Shown here in pieces: positions 35,470-46,738 of a stretch of DNA of 64,000 nucleotides. A program made the translations under genes and the position numbers. The DNA lies in assembly GCA_025024175.1 (NCBI GenBank), contig QCXZ01000064.1, forward strand, positions 61,835,325 to 61,899,324. The letters run 5' to 3'. Position 1 is the first letter of the stretch; every line of letters begins with the position of its first letter. The notes below the pieces were generated by a model. That model was given only the letters and a program-made list of their open reading frames with translations, did no database searches and was not told the DNA's origin. The DNA comes from Rhyzopertha dominica. Lineage: Eukaryota; Arthropoda; Insecta; Coleoptera; Bostrichidae.

Positions 35470-36990
35470 ATATTAAATTAATTTCTCCTGAAGATGTGAC
35501 TAATGTTATTTTTGCTTTAAGATCAAATGCAGCTGGACACGACAGCGTTTCTTCTAAATTCTGTTGCCCTGTTATTTACAACTATGTTGCTCACATTATC
35601 AATTGTTGTTTCGAACACAGTTATTATCCCGATGAGTGGAAGCTCGCTTTATTATGACCTTTGCTTAAAACTGATGAAATTAAATCTGTATCCGATTTGA
35701 GACCAATCAGCATCATGCCTGTGTTGTCTAAGGTATGTGAAAAGTTTCTTCATAAACAAATGTATGATTATGCTTATGAAGCTAAAATTATACCTGAAAA
35801 CCAGTCAGGTTTTCGTACTCGTTACGGACCAACAACTGCGTTTGCTAATTTGGTGGACGAGTGCATTGGATTGATGCGGGCAAGGCAAATCTTTGGTTTC
35901 CTTGGATTTTTTGAAAGCTTTCGATACACTGAATCATGTGTTGCTTTATTGTAAATTGACTTACTACGGTTTTGATGAGGTTTCTGTTAATTTCTTCCAA
36001 TCTTATTTGCTCAATAGGTGCCAGCGAGTCTTGTTGGGTGGCGAAATGCCTGATATCGGCAGTCCCTCAAGGATCTCGAAGCCCAAATTTCAACTTGCGT
36101 GGCAGACGCTGACAATACCTTTTACACCATTTCAACCCACAGAACATAGAGAGGGCATGCTTAGAAACGAATGAGGACCTAGGCAACATTAAGTGAATGT
36201 TCTAGTAATATTAACTTAAAGTTGATCAGCAATAAGTGTTCTGTAGTATATTTCGCGTCAAAATCGTCACAAAATGTTTGGGAAGGGTGATGTTAAAGTA
36301 CATGTGGTTCATAATCAATTGCCGGTATATGAAAGCATCAAAAGTCTTGGTTTAAGTATAGAAAATGACCTTCGTTTTAAAAATTACGTGTCTGCTGTTA
36401 TTAAAAAATGTTATGTTGCTTTACAGCTCTTGTACTCTAATCATGTTATTCTCAACTTTAACTTAGAAAAAAATTATGTGAATCTCTGGTAATCCCTCAC
36501 TTACTTCTGTTTTATGGTATACTTTCCTTGTCTTGATGTCGTTAATAAATACAGGCATCAGATTGTGCAGAATAACTGCTGCAGATTCATATTTGGACTA
36601 AAAAGGTATGCTCATATCAGTAAGTACATACAGCAACTTAAATGGTTGAAAATTGATCAACTTTTTCATTACCACCTTGCAACTTTCTTGTTTCGTGTCT
36701 TTTGACCCTCTTCGCCAAAATACTTGCGTGATAAGTTTCATAGTCGTCGTAGCTTGCATTGCACTAAATTATCTCTTAGATATATCCATCATTTATCAAT
36801 GCCTGCTAGCTCCAAACCTCCATATACACACGGTCTTTTACTTTATAATGCTGTAAAACGTTATAATGAACACTATGATTTGTTTACTTAAATATGCTTT
36901 GTGGAAAGATTAAAAAAACCATTGATGTATAGGTTAAGTCTCAAAGTATGGTACTATAGTTGTCTGTGTTTCTAGTTTGTTTGTATAGAT
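35470..36990 (+). pseudogene. CR1/Jockey-like non-LTR retrotransposon, decayed
   Basis: The order of reverse-transcriptase pieces is correct for one element: SDLRPISIMPVLSKVCEKFL, ENQSGFRTRYGPTTAF, then in a new frame VSLDFLKAFDTLNHVLL (motif A, with catalytic aspartate), and NRCQRVLLGG. A decayed V-P-Q-G-S box follows, and about where Y-A-D-D should be the reading is VADADNT. Then come SLGLSIENDLRFKNYV and NNCCRFIFGLKRYAHIS. Several frameshifts and an internal deletion are evident. The 3' region carries the TATGGTACTATAGTTGT block shared with the truncated tail at 1738-1920. Confidence 0.8.
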
Positions 36991-37720
36991 ACTCACTGAC
37001 ATAGAAACACATATACAGGGTAAGCTCTTTTTATGTTTTTTTTTTATGAGGACACTTTTATATACCTTTTATTGCAAACAAAAGTGATTTTGCGCGATTT
37101 CTTTAACTGCTCATAATTTTATTATTATTTGTTTTCTTTTTGTACAGACTGTCGTTTTTCAAGTTAGGACATAAACTTGTGTTCTTCTAAATGGAAGTTA
37201 CACTTAGCTATGACTTTATTGAAAAAGCTGCTCTTTCTCTTGAAAATGATCACTTGGCCAACTTTATTTCAAAAACACACGAGTTATAACACATTTTAAT
37301 CACATAGTAAGCCTTGAAAACAATGGACATGTAGACACTATTAAATCTGCGTGATCATCTTTGAAAATCCTTGACGAACCAACGTATTTTCGCACTTTTC
37401 CGTCCTGAATTCCATTTACAGTTATATTTCTTGCAGTTGAATGAAATTAGCATAATTAGCGCCGGTTAAATTGTCTTCAAAATCAAAGCTACCATGATTG
37501 TAAAGCCAGTTGCACACCAAACCTCACTATTTTTTAATTATTATTAAATATGAGGAGATTGTTTTCAATTTTAAATAACTTCTGCCAGTATCAAACAAGC
37601 TGACATGATGGCACTCCAAATCTTAACTAAAAACAGTTCGTAGCGCAAACGAAGCCGACCATATCTTTTACCCAATAAACGACTTGTTTATGTCATTCCA
37701 ACATTAAAGTAAACCCCGTG
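36991..37720. other. Region upstream of the UGT array, no gene seen
   Basis: AT-rich, no recognised coding sequence. It includes the distal upstream region of UGT cassette 1. Confidence 0.4.
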
Positions 37721-37828
37721 TCACCTTATCTGTTTATCTATCAAGTTCCTTACGTATAAAAGCGCAAATAGACCTCTACGCAGATAAATTAAAATTCGCC
37801 GGGGTCACAGTATTATCCCCTCACAGCA
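37721..37828 (+). promoter_or_regulatory. Putative promoter of UGT cassette C1 (TATA box and GATA sites)
   Basis: TTATC at 37726-37730 and 37734-37738 and GATAA at 37783-37787 are GATA-factor type sites. A TATAAA (37755-37760) lies about 70 bp before the ATG, a sensible distance for a start site near 37785. GATA sites often drive midgut genes in insects; that link is inference. Confidence 0.4.
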
Positions 37829-38866
37829 ATGCTAGCGATAATCATCGAACTCCTGCTAATACTCCAAATCTCATCGAGCGCCAGAATCTTGGGGATCGTC
37901 CCCACACCATCCTACAGTCATCAAATAGTGCATCGAGCCTTGTGGACCGAGCTGTCCCTGCGAGGACATAAAGTCACCGTCATGACCACTGACCCGGTGA
38001 AAAGCTCATCTTTGACGAACTTGACCGAGATAGATCTTCACGAGGCATACGACATCCTCAAGAAGCACGAAAATCCAGAATTTCACGGAAGACCTCTTGG
38101 ACTACGAGATGCTCCACCCGCAAGTACAGGAGCTGAAAAACTCTACATTCGATTTGGTCATGGCGGAGACGGTCTTTCTACCACCCTTCGCGTTCAGTGA
38201 AGTCTTCAATTGCCCCGTCATAGCCATCGCTTCCATCGACGTGATGCAGAGGCTGCACCAGGAGATGGGGAACCCCACAAATCCGGTGACGTATCCCGAC
38301 CAAAATTTGGCGTTCTTCGGGCAGTTGAGTTTTTGGGAGAGGGTGAAGACTTCAAGTTACACGACGATAAATCAGTTGATACACGGCATGAGGGTTTCCT
38401 TGGCCAACAAGCTGGTAAGGAAGTATTTTGGGGACGGACTTCCCTCGATTGATGAGATCTTGCAACGCATGAATTTGATGTTTTTAAACTTGAATCCGGC
38501 TTTGAATGTCGTCAGACCGGTGTCTCCGTCTACGATTTTCATTGGGGGAAGCACACATTTGCAAGATCCTAAGCCGTTACCTCAGGTAGATTTTCTTAAT
38601 CTGAATGAAGGTTTGAAGATTATTTAAACGAATAACTTTTTAGCGTATTAAGGGGATTTTGGATAATGCCACCGAAGGAGTGTTGTACTTTAGTATGGGT
38701 ACTAACGTGAAAAGCAAAGACTTGTCGGTGGAAACCAAGAAAATTTTATTAGAAGTGTTCAAAGAACTACCTTTTACTATTTTGTGGAAGTATGAAGATG
38801 ATAAATTGAAAGGACTGCCTGGGAATGTCAAAATTGAAAAATGGGTGCCTCAGCAGGATGTTTTAA
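37829..38866 (+). pseudogene. UGT cassette C1 (exon 1 frameshifted, exon 2 intact)
   Basis: First 5' half of a UDP-glycosyltransferase, an ER enzyme that joins a sugar from a UDP-sugar to small lipophilic molecules. Exon 1 (37829-38585) encodes a signal peptide, ARILGIVPTPSYSHQ with the presumed catalytic histidine (residue 31), and LSLRGHKVTVMTTDP. Around 38069-38097 about 53 nt present in the sister cassettes are missing, shifting the frame; coding continues from 38097 with LDYEMLHPQVQEL to PSTIFIGGSTHL. The total of 757 nt compares with 819 in C3-C5. The GTAGAT donor follows 38585; a 58-nt intron leads to exon 2 (38644-38866), exactly 223 nt, reading RIKGILDNATEGVLYFSMGT to VPQQDVL, then GTAAGT. 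No exon 3 or 4 follows. The frameshift makes C1 a pseudocassette unless it is an assembly error. Confidence 0.85.
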
Positions 38867-38889
38867 GTAAGTGAAACTAATTAAAATAG

Positions 38890-39895
38890 GTTACTTCAAT
38901 CAGGGCTATAGCTGATTATTCTCGAAAAAATAATTTAAAGTTAAACCCAGAAAAGTGTGCGGCAATGTTGTTCTGTCCAAATCGTTTGCGAGAAAGCATA
39001 TTGACAGATTTTAAAATTAGTATTAATAATCAACCACTGCCTGTTGTTAACGGCGTAAGAAACTTAGGTTTAATATTTGAAAGTGATCTTCGTTTTAAAC
39101 AACATATTGCCGGCATAGTAAGGAAGGCTTATCTAGCCTTAAAACTGCTGTATTGCAACTGATATTTAATAACTTTCAGAATGCGTAAGAAACTTTGTGA
39201 ATCGTTAGTGTTGTCCATCGATAATTACGGTTTCATTGTGTTTTACTCATGTCTGGATAAAATAACTAAGTTAATATTACAGAAAATCCAGAATAGATTC
39301 GTTTATCGCATACCCCGTGATGAAAGAGTGTCCCAAAGAATAGTGGCACTGGGTTGGCTTAGAGTAGATGATAATTATAGGTATAGTTTGTCAGTGTTTT
39401 TCTTTAATATGTTGGTAACCTCCTCACCTCCATACCTTCGAGGCAAGTTTCACTTTAGATCTGATGACATAAATGTTAATGTGAGGAATCTATCTTTACT
39501 ATCAGTTCCTAGATATCGACTACCTTGTTTCGCAGGTCATTTTCGTACAACTGTGTAATTATATACAACAGTCTGCCTGGAAATCTGAAAATGCTTTCGT
39601 TACGCCAATTCCGAAAGCAGTTGAAGAAAATTTTGTTACTTTCGCAGTAATTTATATGCCTAGGTTAGTTTGTTATTGTTATGTGATATAAATATGTTTA
39701 GTATAAGCTACGTAGCTCGTATATATGGATTGTTCGAAAGATTGTTCCATTACTACGTGCTGCAACTACTGCTTGTTTTTGTTTCTATTTGTTATAATTT
39801 GATTGTTGATTATGGCTTGTAGTAATGGAAAAGGTTGAGTTGGGTAGCTTTTGGTTAAACTTCGCCTTAATAAAGACGTATTATTATTATTATTT
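38890..39895 (+). mobile_element. CR1/Jockey-like non-LTR retrotransposon, 5'-truncated
   Basis: The reading begins about 25 bp after the C1 exon 2 donor: LKLNPEKCAAMLFCP, then VVNGVRNLGLIFESDLRFK, then after a frame break LVLSIDNYGFIVF, LQKIQNRFVYRIPRDERVSQ and PPYLRGKFHF. This is the C-terminal part of the reverse-transcriptase protein. It ends in AATAAAGACG and an ATT microsatellite (39880-39895). The tail words match the truncated copy at 1738-1920, and it belongs to the same family as 35470-36990. The copy sits where intron 2 of C1 would be. Confidence 0.8.
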
Positions 39896-42359
39896 ACATG
39901 ATTTTAAACGTTAGATCATTGTAGGGCTGTTCTATTTCAAAAAAATGAAAAAATAAAACCCAACACCGGTGTATTTGTAACTGGAAATTCGTTTGTTCAT
40001 TAAGTATCTTAATATATTTGGTTTTCTAGAATGTTTCAGTATTTCTAAGTATTCTAACAAATTCAGTTTGGTACCTTTATGCAGATGTGTAAAACTCAAG
40101 TTTTTTATTTCGTTTGAATATGTATCGGAACCCTAAACAATGTTTTGCCACAGAACCACGTAATTGATTCTGTCTACATAATGTTTTTAAAAATTGCTCA
40201 TCTCTGTCCTATACATATACACACTGTTACATCCGGAGCAAGTTGATCTGACCTGATTTGACAGGTTCAGCTTTTTTAGCGTAAAAAAATTGATTTCACT
40301 ATTTTATTGTTGAAACATGATGATGGTTTTTGTTAATTCTTGAGATTTGCTACAAAACAAATAAAATTAACCTTATACAAACATGTTAAGTAATAAATAG
40401 TTGGCCAAGGAGGAGGTAACTGTGTCAGTATTATTATATTTTTCTAATTGCAGCAAAGTCATTGCAATAAAAACTTATACTCCGGAATAATTTAAATATC
40501 GAATTTTATCTTTATTATGAACTAACTCGGGTCGTAAGCTACCTACGGTAACGAATGCCAACTTCTTTTGTTTTTGATGTGAAACAAATATGCAATCTCG
40601 CTTCCATTCGGGTATACCTAAATTACTTTTGGATATTAACTACAAGAGAGTCTTGCCATTTTAAACAAAAATGGGTATATTAATAAAGAATTCAAATTCA
40701 AAATGATGGAGATTTTGTTAATTAAATTCAGAATTGAAGGATATGTTAGATAGGGTTAAACCAAATTTAAAGTTATTTCCCAAAGAATCGTTACTACTTT
40801 CTTTCGACGTGAACAATTTTATTTTCATTGATCTACTTCTTTAAAATTCTGATTTAGCTTTACTTCATAAAGACAACTTAGTTTTGTAAACTAAATTTGT
40901 CTTAACGGCAAAAGCAGCAAATTTGTATTTTGCAGTTATATCTTGAAAATGGTCAACCCTGTAATACTATGCATCTTAGTTATTTCTTGTTAATGTTATT
41001 GTTTACGTCTACCGATAGTTTGGTTTGAATTTGCATATGTGCATGTCGTGGAGTTGGAAAACAAAATTATCCTATTGTTATTGTAATAACTCTCCCAATT
41101 CGACAACGTCGTGATGAAATAAATATTTGTTAAACAAATGTAATCGACAATTAACATGTAACATTTATTATAAGGAAATAACATGTAAGTGTTTGGGGGG
41201 TCTTTCACCAAATGCATTGGCTGAGCGAACCTCTCACATGTCATCATTGTTTATGACTTGAAGATGGAAGTGACCATTTCCAAAACGTTGTCAGTATTAA
41301 TTAAATAATCAGAATCTGTTCGTTTCTCAGTTTATATAATTTTCTTCAGTTTTTAATAATTGTTTTTATATTTTTCTCTGTTTAAAACTGATACAATTTG
41401 ATGTAGTAGACAAACACCAATACAAAAATGGTGCATTACCTAGTAAACAAGTGTTCAACTTTGAAAATCCGTTATTATTCTTACTGTATCATTGTTGTTT
41501 TATAAACGACATACTGCAAGGCAAGTCTGCCATTCAGGTGTCGCAAACAGAAGAACAAATAGATATTTCTTAAGTGAAACAATATAATACTTTTGAAATA
41601 TCATGTGATTGTTTTATGAGCTGCTATTTGAACTTTGTGGTGTTATTAATAAGTGTACTCAAAGTAAAAGGGCAATAGGATTATACTTTATGACCGATGT
41701 ACACACTTCAACGCGTTCATCATTTTTTTTACCTCAAATGTCTAGATAAAGCTACCACTTAAACAATTCAAATTCCACAAGATTCAACTTCTAGCTGATT
41801 GACGAAAATATTTAAACGACACGTGTTGTATCTGCCATACTGGACAAAAATGAATACTGTTGCTATGGTCATACTTTGTCTCTGAGCAAACAAAGATTAA
41901 TACTAAGAAAAAATTAATATCTTCAAAACAAGATAACCTAGAGAGATCCGGTTTGAAAAATACAATTCCCATGAAATTTTCTACATTACCGGATAATTTG
42001 ATTTTTATTTAAATAGAACGACATATATATTTTTACCCCGGTCTTCCATTTTCATTAAGGTATGTTAGGATCACTAGTAACATTTCAAATACAAGTTGAC
42101 TCTTTCAGGCCTTTTAGTTTCTAACGTCGCCATCTCAATATGACCTTTAATCTCACTTCCTAACAGCAACCGTCCTATTAGGAAATAGGAAGGACAATTA
42201 TACTCGTATTTTACCGGAGTCGTATAGTTGGGCCAGTCTACCTATCTAATTAGCAAATTAGGAAAGACCTTAATTTATGTGATGTGTGTAACTTATTAAT
42301 GTGATTGCTACGGTTTTTTCTTAGCAAACACGCTTAAAGGAATAAAATAAAACAATTTT
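39896..42359. other. Intergenic/intronic DNA between C1 and C2, no gene seen
   Basis: AT-rich. At 41256-41293 there is a TTGAAGATGGAA..TTTCCAAAACG hairpin-like motif of a kind found in Penelope-type ends; nothing else recognised. No UGT exon 3 or 4 could be found here. Confidence 0.4.
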
Positions 42360-42373
42360 CAAGTTTTAATACA

Positions 42374-42535
42374 AACTTATATTTATACGTTACAATAATA
42401 ACATGTATGTATGTACAGTAAAGTATAAAAATATTTACAAATTTACAAAAATACGAACTTATATTTATACGTAATAACACAATATTAACATACATGTATG
42501 TACAATAAGGTATAAAATATATTTACATATTTGAC
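42374..42535. repeat. Tandem duplication of about 80 bp
   Basis: Two adjacent similar units, each starting AACTTATATTTATACGT and containing an ATGTATGTACA word and a TATAAAATATTTACA-like word. They lie close to the left side of the MULE remnant, so they may be sub-terminal repeats of that element. Confidence 0.6.
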
Positions 42536-42779
42536 GCGTATTTAAATGAAACACTTTTTACAAATGTCAGCCTGTCTATGAGATTTTGTTTGTCGTTATT
42601 AATTTTGACTTCAAGATAATCTTGCTTTAATTTTACAGTACGCCTAACAACTTTTTGGAATTTGTTGGATGTGTTTATTTTAACATAAACTTCACTATGA
42701 AAATTCAACAAACTATCAACAAATTGAAAAATATTTGGATGAGGCGAATAAAAACTTTTATTAAATCTTGAATGAAATT

Positions 42780-43880
42780 ACTCACACGCATTGGTTGTTC
42801 TGGAAGAGGAGGCAGATGAACTTGCCTAAATATTTGGAGTAAATTTGGCATTTTCGCTGATGTAATTGTCCACTAAATAGTCGCAAAACTCTTGAAGTTT
42901 CGAATGTTTTGGCATGATTGGAATTAAATCGAATGCGAATGCGTCACCCACTTCATCACAATCAAGAAACTGAAGTCCAAAACAATATCTTAACATTTTG
43001 CCAACTTCCGTGTGGTTTTTATAATCCTGTGACAGTCCAAGCGAGTGAATTTTTCNATACCATGCCTGTGAAAGATGGAATCGGTATCCACTTACTCTAG
43101 CTTCCTCCCACGTATCCATAATAGCATTGTGGATTGCAGTTTCAAAATCAACACGACACTTTTAGGATAAAATTGTAAGTCACTTTCACTGCACTTCTGA
43201 CACAACATATTCAAACATGTTTGATATGTGGATTGCTTTTTATCCGGAAGCAAACAAAATACCAATGGAACGTAATGTCCATTCTTGTATCCATGAATTA
43301 TAAAGAGTTGTGTAAAAAATTTCGAACAAAAATCAAATGTGCCGTCCATATACACAGTTTCAGTACAACATAAAAAGTCTATTGCTATAAGGAGCAAAAA
43401 TGATGATACCTTGGTCTGGATTATTTGTCAAGACAAATGATTCTTCTTTATGTGTCATAGGTGCCAAAGTGTTTACTGCTTCGAAAACTTCTTTTTGCGT
43501 TTTGGGTAGATTTGGAGTTAACTTCCTCTTGCACATCCATATATTATGCCTTACAAGTTCCATATCGTAAGTCGTTATGTTACTGCTTATGCCAGGGTTA
43601 GACCGAAGTTCCGTGTGCACTAATTTGGCAGGTTTTTCGTGTACATTTTCTAGAGCTTTCCTTTTCACACTGTTGTTGACAATCTGCCTGTGGAGGTTTA
43701 TGTCTTCTTTGTGATTGTGAGATAATTCGGAGTCCAAGATCTCATTTCCAGCCGACGTGTAGATTTTTGCGGGACATTTCGATGTTTTATTTGTACACCT
43801 CCAACGCACAGTTCCGTTTTTCAGCACGTTTGCGATGCAAAACTTGTAGTTATTCACCACCAACAGTGATTGCCCTTTTC
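42780..43880 (-). pseudogene. FLYWCH zinc finger plus MULE transposase pseudogene
   Basis: Reading leftward: an N-terminal FLYWCH finger (YKFCIANVLKNGTVRWRC, then CPAKIYTS and LSHNHKED, giving W-x-C, C, H-x-H). A linker follows with NLPKTQKEVFEAVNTL. After a frameshift near 43390 comes the MULE core TETVYMDGTFDFCSKFFTQL (catalytic aspartate in M-D-G-T-F), then YVPLVFCLLPDKKQSTY. After a second frameshift near 43120 come SGYRFHLSQAWYRK (F-H-x-x-Q-A-x-x-R box) and LQEFCDYLVDNYI. This domain pair is typical of the animal Phantom-type Mutator transposons. Two frameshifts and one ambiguous base (43056) break the protein. It sits between UGT cassettes C1 and C2. Confidence 0.85.
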
Positions 43881-44500
43881 ACTTTGCATGAATACAATGA
43901 ATGTGCGCTAGAAATTTTTGTAAAACTGTTTAATTTGACTTGCGTTTCAGAATTTATAAACTCATTTCAGCAGGTAACCACCCTCTTTAACAAATTATTT
44001 AGGACATTATGGCACAAAATGTTTGCGTTTAAATTACCTACTTTTCTAAGTAGTATCAGGTAGCAGGATCTGATAAGGATTCGTTATCGATAACTATCGG
44101 CGGGAGGTTCATAATCCACCGTCCGCATCCTTCTGGCCCAACTCAATGACAGATTAAAGAATGATAAAGTTTTTGGCCCCAACTATAATGCGCCCTCTCA
44201 ACTACCCTGACATGCAAATCTATTGTCCCAAACTAATAAGTGAGCGCAATAAATGTAGGTAGTCTTGGTGGGTGGACCCTAATATCTGAGGGTTTGTCTT
44301 AACCACTATTAGATCAAAATACGATGAAAATAACCTGTGGAGCTCCGTAGCGGAATTTGAGTTTCGGCTCAACCTACCCTAGGTCCTTAAAAATAAGTGA
44401 AAAATGTATAACTCAAAATGGTGACAGACTAGTAAGAGGGTATACCTATTACACGAAGATCACTCTTAGCAATCTTTCACCTTTTTATTGAAATCACAAA
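43881..44500. other. Region upstream of C2, no gene seen
   Basis: No recognised coding sequence. A CTGGCCCAACT word at about 44131 is the inverse of a word at about 42230 and might be a decayed end pair of the MULE, but the match is short. Confidence 0.35.
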
Positions 44501-44595
44501 TCTTATCAATCTTATACTGTTAAGATAAATACTGTACTAATTAAGATAACCGCAAGTGATAACTAAAAATAGTAGATAAACTTCCAGTTTACACT
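44501..44595 (+). promoter_or_regulatory. GATA-site cluster upstream of UGT cassette C2
   Basis: Five GATA-type sites lie within 80 bp before the ATG: TTATC at 44503-44507, and GATAA at 44524-44528, 44545-44549, 44558-44562 and 44575-44579. The density is higher than expected even in AT-rich DNA. A role in gut or fat-body expression is inference. Confidence 0.45.
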
Positions 44596-45686
44596 ATGAT
44601 TTCAGTAACAGTGTTGGTTCTCACTGCTCTCAATATTGCTGAAACAGCAAGAATATTGGGCGTTGTCCCCACACCGTCTTATAGCCATCAGGTAGCATTT
44701 CGACAGATCTTCGCGGAACTGTCACTTCGTGGCCATCAAGTCACCGTCCTGACAACAGATCCGATGAAAAATGCGTCGTTAACCAACCTGACCGAAATAG
44801 ATTTACAAGGTGCTTACGAGGGCTGGAGGAAGCACGATTTGGCCAGTTTCATGCTTAAGAACGGACACAACCCTCTGACGATGGTTGCGAAGATGGACGT
44901 AGTGTTCAAAGATTTAATGGACTACGAAATTTATCATCCACGAGTGCAGGAGCTGATTCACAACGAGACTTTCGATTTGGTGATGATAGAGATGATGTTT
45001 CTTCACCCTTTTGCTCTCGTAGAAGTCTTTCAGTGTCCTTTCATAGGAATAGTGTCTGTTGATGCGTTGCCCCATTTTCATAAAACCATGGGCAACCCTG
45101 ACCATCCTGTGCTACATCCAAATCAATTTTCTCCAGTTTTTGGAAAGCTAAACTTTCTTGATCGTTTAGTGAGCACGATTATATCCGTCAGTATCCGGTT
45201 ATTGAATTATAGGGATAGTATCAAAGTTACCAGGGAAATAAAGCAATATTTTGGCGAAACTATGCCATATATACCTGAAATACTGGACAAAATTACCTTG
45301 ATGTTTTTGAATTTGAATCCAGCTTTAAATTCTGTTCGTCCGGTGTGTCCTTCTACAATATTAATTGGAGGAAGTACACATTTAGAGGCAACAAAACCAC
45401 TGCCCGCGGTACTGAACAGTTTGATATGAGCAAAAGTCGATTTTGTTACCCTTAGCTTTGCAGAAGATAAAAGAGACACTGGATAACGCAACGAATGGTG
45501 TAGTATACTTCAGCCTAGGTAGCAATGCAAAAAGCAAGGATTTTCCATCGGAAACAAAGACGCTATTATTGGACGTAATGAGAGAATTACCGTACACGAC
45601 TCTTTGGAAGTATGAGGAAGATGCGTTGCCAGGACAACCAGAGAATGTTAAAATCGCGAAATGGCTACCACAGCAGGATGTTCTTA
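44596..45686 (+). CDS. UGT cassette C2 (exons 1 and 2)
   Basis: Intact 5' half of a UDP-glycosyltransferase. Exon 1 (44596-45408, 271 codons): hydrophobic signal peptide, then ARILGVVPTPSYSHQ (presumed catalytic histidine 31), LSLRGHQVTVLTTDP, two N-glycosylation sequons in NASLTNLT, and the end PSTILIGGSTHLEATKPLPA. A GTACTG donor and a 55-nt intron ending TTGCAG follow. Exon 2 (45464-45686, 223 nt): KIKETLDNATNGVVYFSLGS to KIAKWLPQQDVL, closing with the GTAAGT donor in phase 1. The start codon is the only one giving a signal peptide. No UDP-sugar-binding exon follows before C3; the nearest on this strand is at 55387. Read through, the frame stops 27 nt after the donor. Confidence 0.9.
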
Positions 45687-46738
45687 GTAAGTTGATGTAC
45701 TTATTATTTGTGTAAATTGGAGTGACCTAATTCTACAACAAATCGAAATAGTACTACAAAAAATTACTGTAATCTACAAGCCCGCTCCACAGTTTAGATG
45801 AAAACATTGCCACAGCGTGATATCTACGAGGTCCTATGCTTTTAATTCAATTTGAAGCATTACATTGCCAAAGATTGACCAGTTGAACACATTTTTAATT
45901 AAATATAGCAATGGGAGTCGCGCGGCACTCCTAAAAAAATAACAAGTTAACGTGAACTAGAAATTGATACCCCTAGAACTTGATTGAAATTGCTACACAA
46001 AACAACCAAAGATTAAAAAAAAATCTCCAACAGCTACAAAAGCGGATAAATGGAACTTGATAGTAATGATCACTAGAAACAAATATAAAAAGAAAATGAC
46101 TTAATGAAAATCTATTGCTTCTTAATTAAAAAAAATTGTAGACTGATCCATTTTTCGAAGTATTTTTGTTGTTGTAATCGATCAGGTATTCCTTAAAAAA
46201 TTCTTCCTCCAAATTAAATCAGTGATTTTTAAATGTTCCTTACCTTTATTTTTTTTTTAATTTAAACCAACCTTAACTTTTACATCAAAATAAGTGATAC
46301 TGATAGAAAATTTAAATTTTGTTTATTAAATAATTATAGGAACATTGTTATTGAAAGCAGTTTAGAGACCTACACCTAGTTCTTTTTCGAAAGCATTTAA
46401 TGACATAGGTATTTAAAGAAGTCGTTTAAAAACGAATGAAAAATGATGGTGTAAAGAAAAATAAGAAATAACTTTGTCTATACAAGTGGAATTACTAAAA
46501 TTTTGAAAGAAAGGTAAGAAGAATATTGGTAACGTAAAATTAATAAAGCTGAATTTGAAATCTTATTAATTTCTGTTTCATAACTGAAATTTATAGAAGC
46601 ACGTAAGGGATTTATAAAAGTAAGAAAATTGCTTACATCGTGCGAATTACCTGTAAAAAGACACCTTAAATAGCTAAAGATATCTGTAATAAAACTAACT
46701 ATGCATCTCTGTTGTAGACTCCTCAGTATATTCATATA
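45687..46738. other. Between C2 and the mariner, no gene seen
   Basis: AT-rich, about 1 kb. I looked for a UGT exon 3 (ITQGG, ADQQYN) and exon 4 (transmembrane and lysine tail) and saw none. Confidence 0.45.

Noticed and set aside
42225..44148. CTGGCCCAACT inverted words as ends of the MULE element
   Set aside because: Only about 11 bp match and no target duplication is visible; it could be chance.
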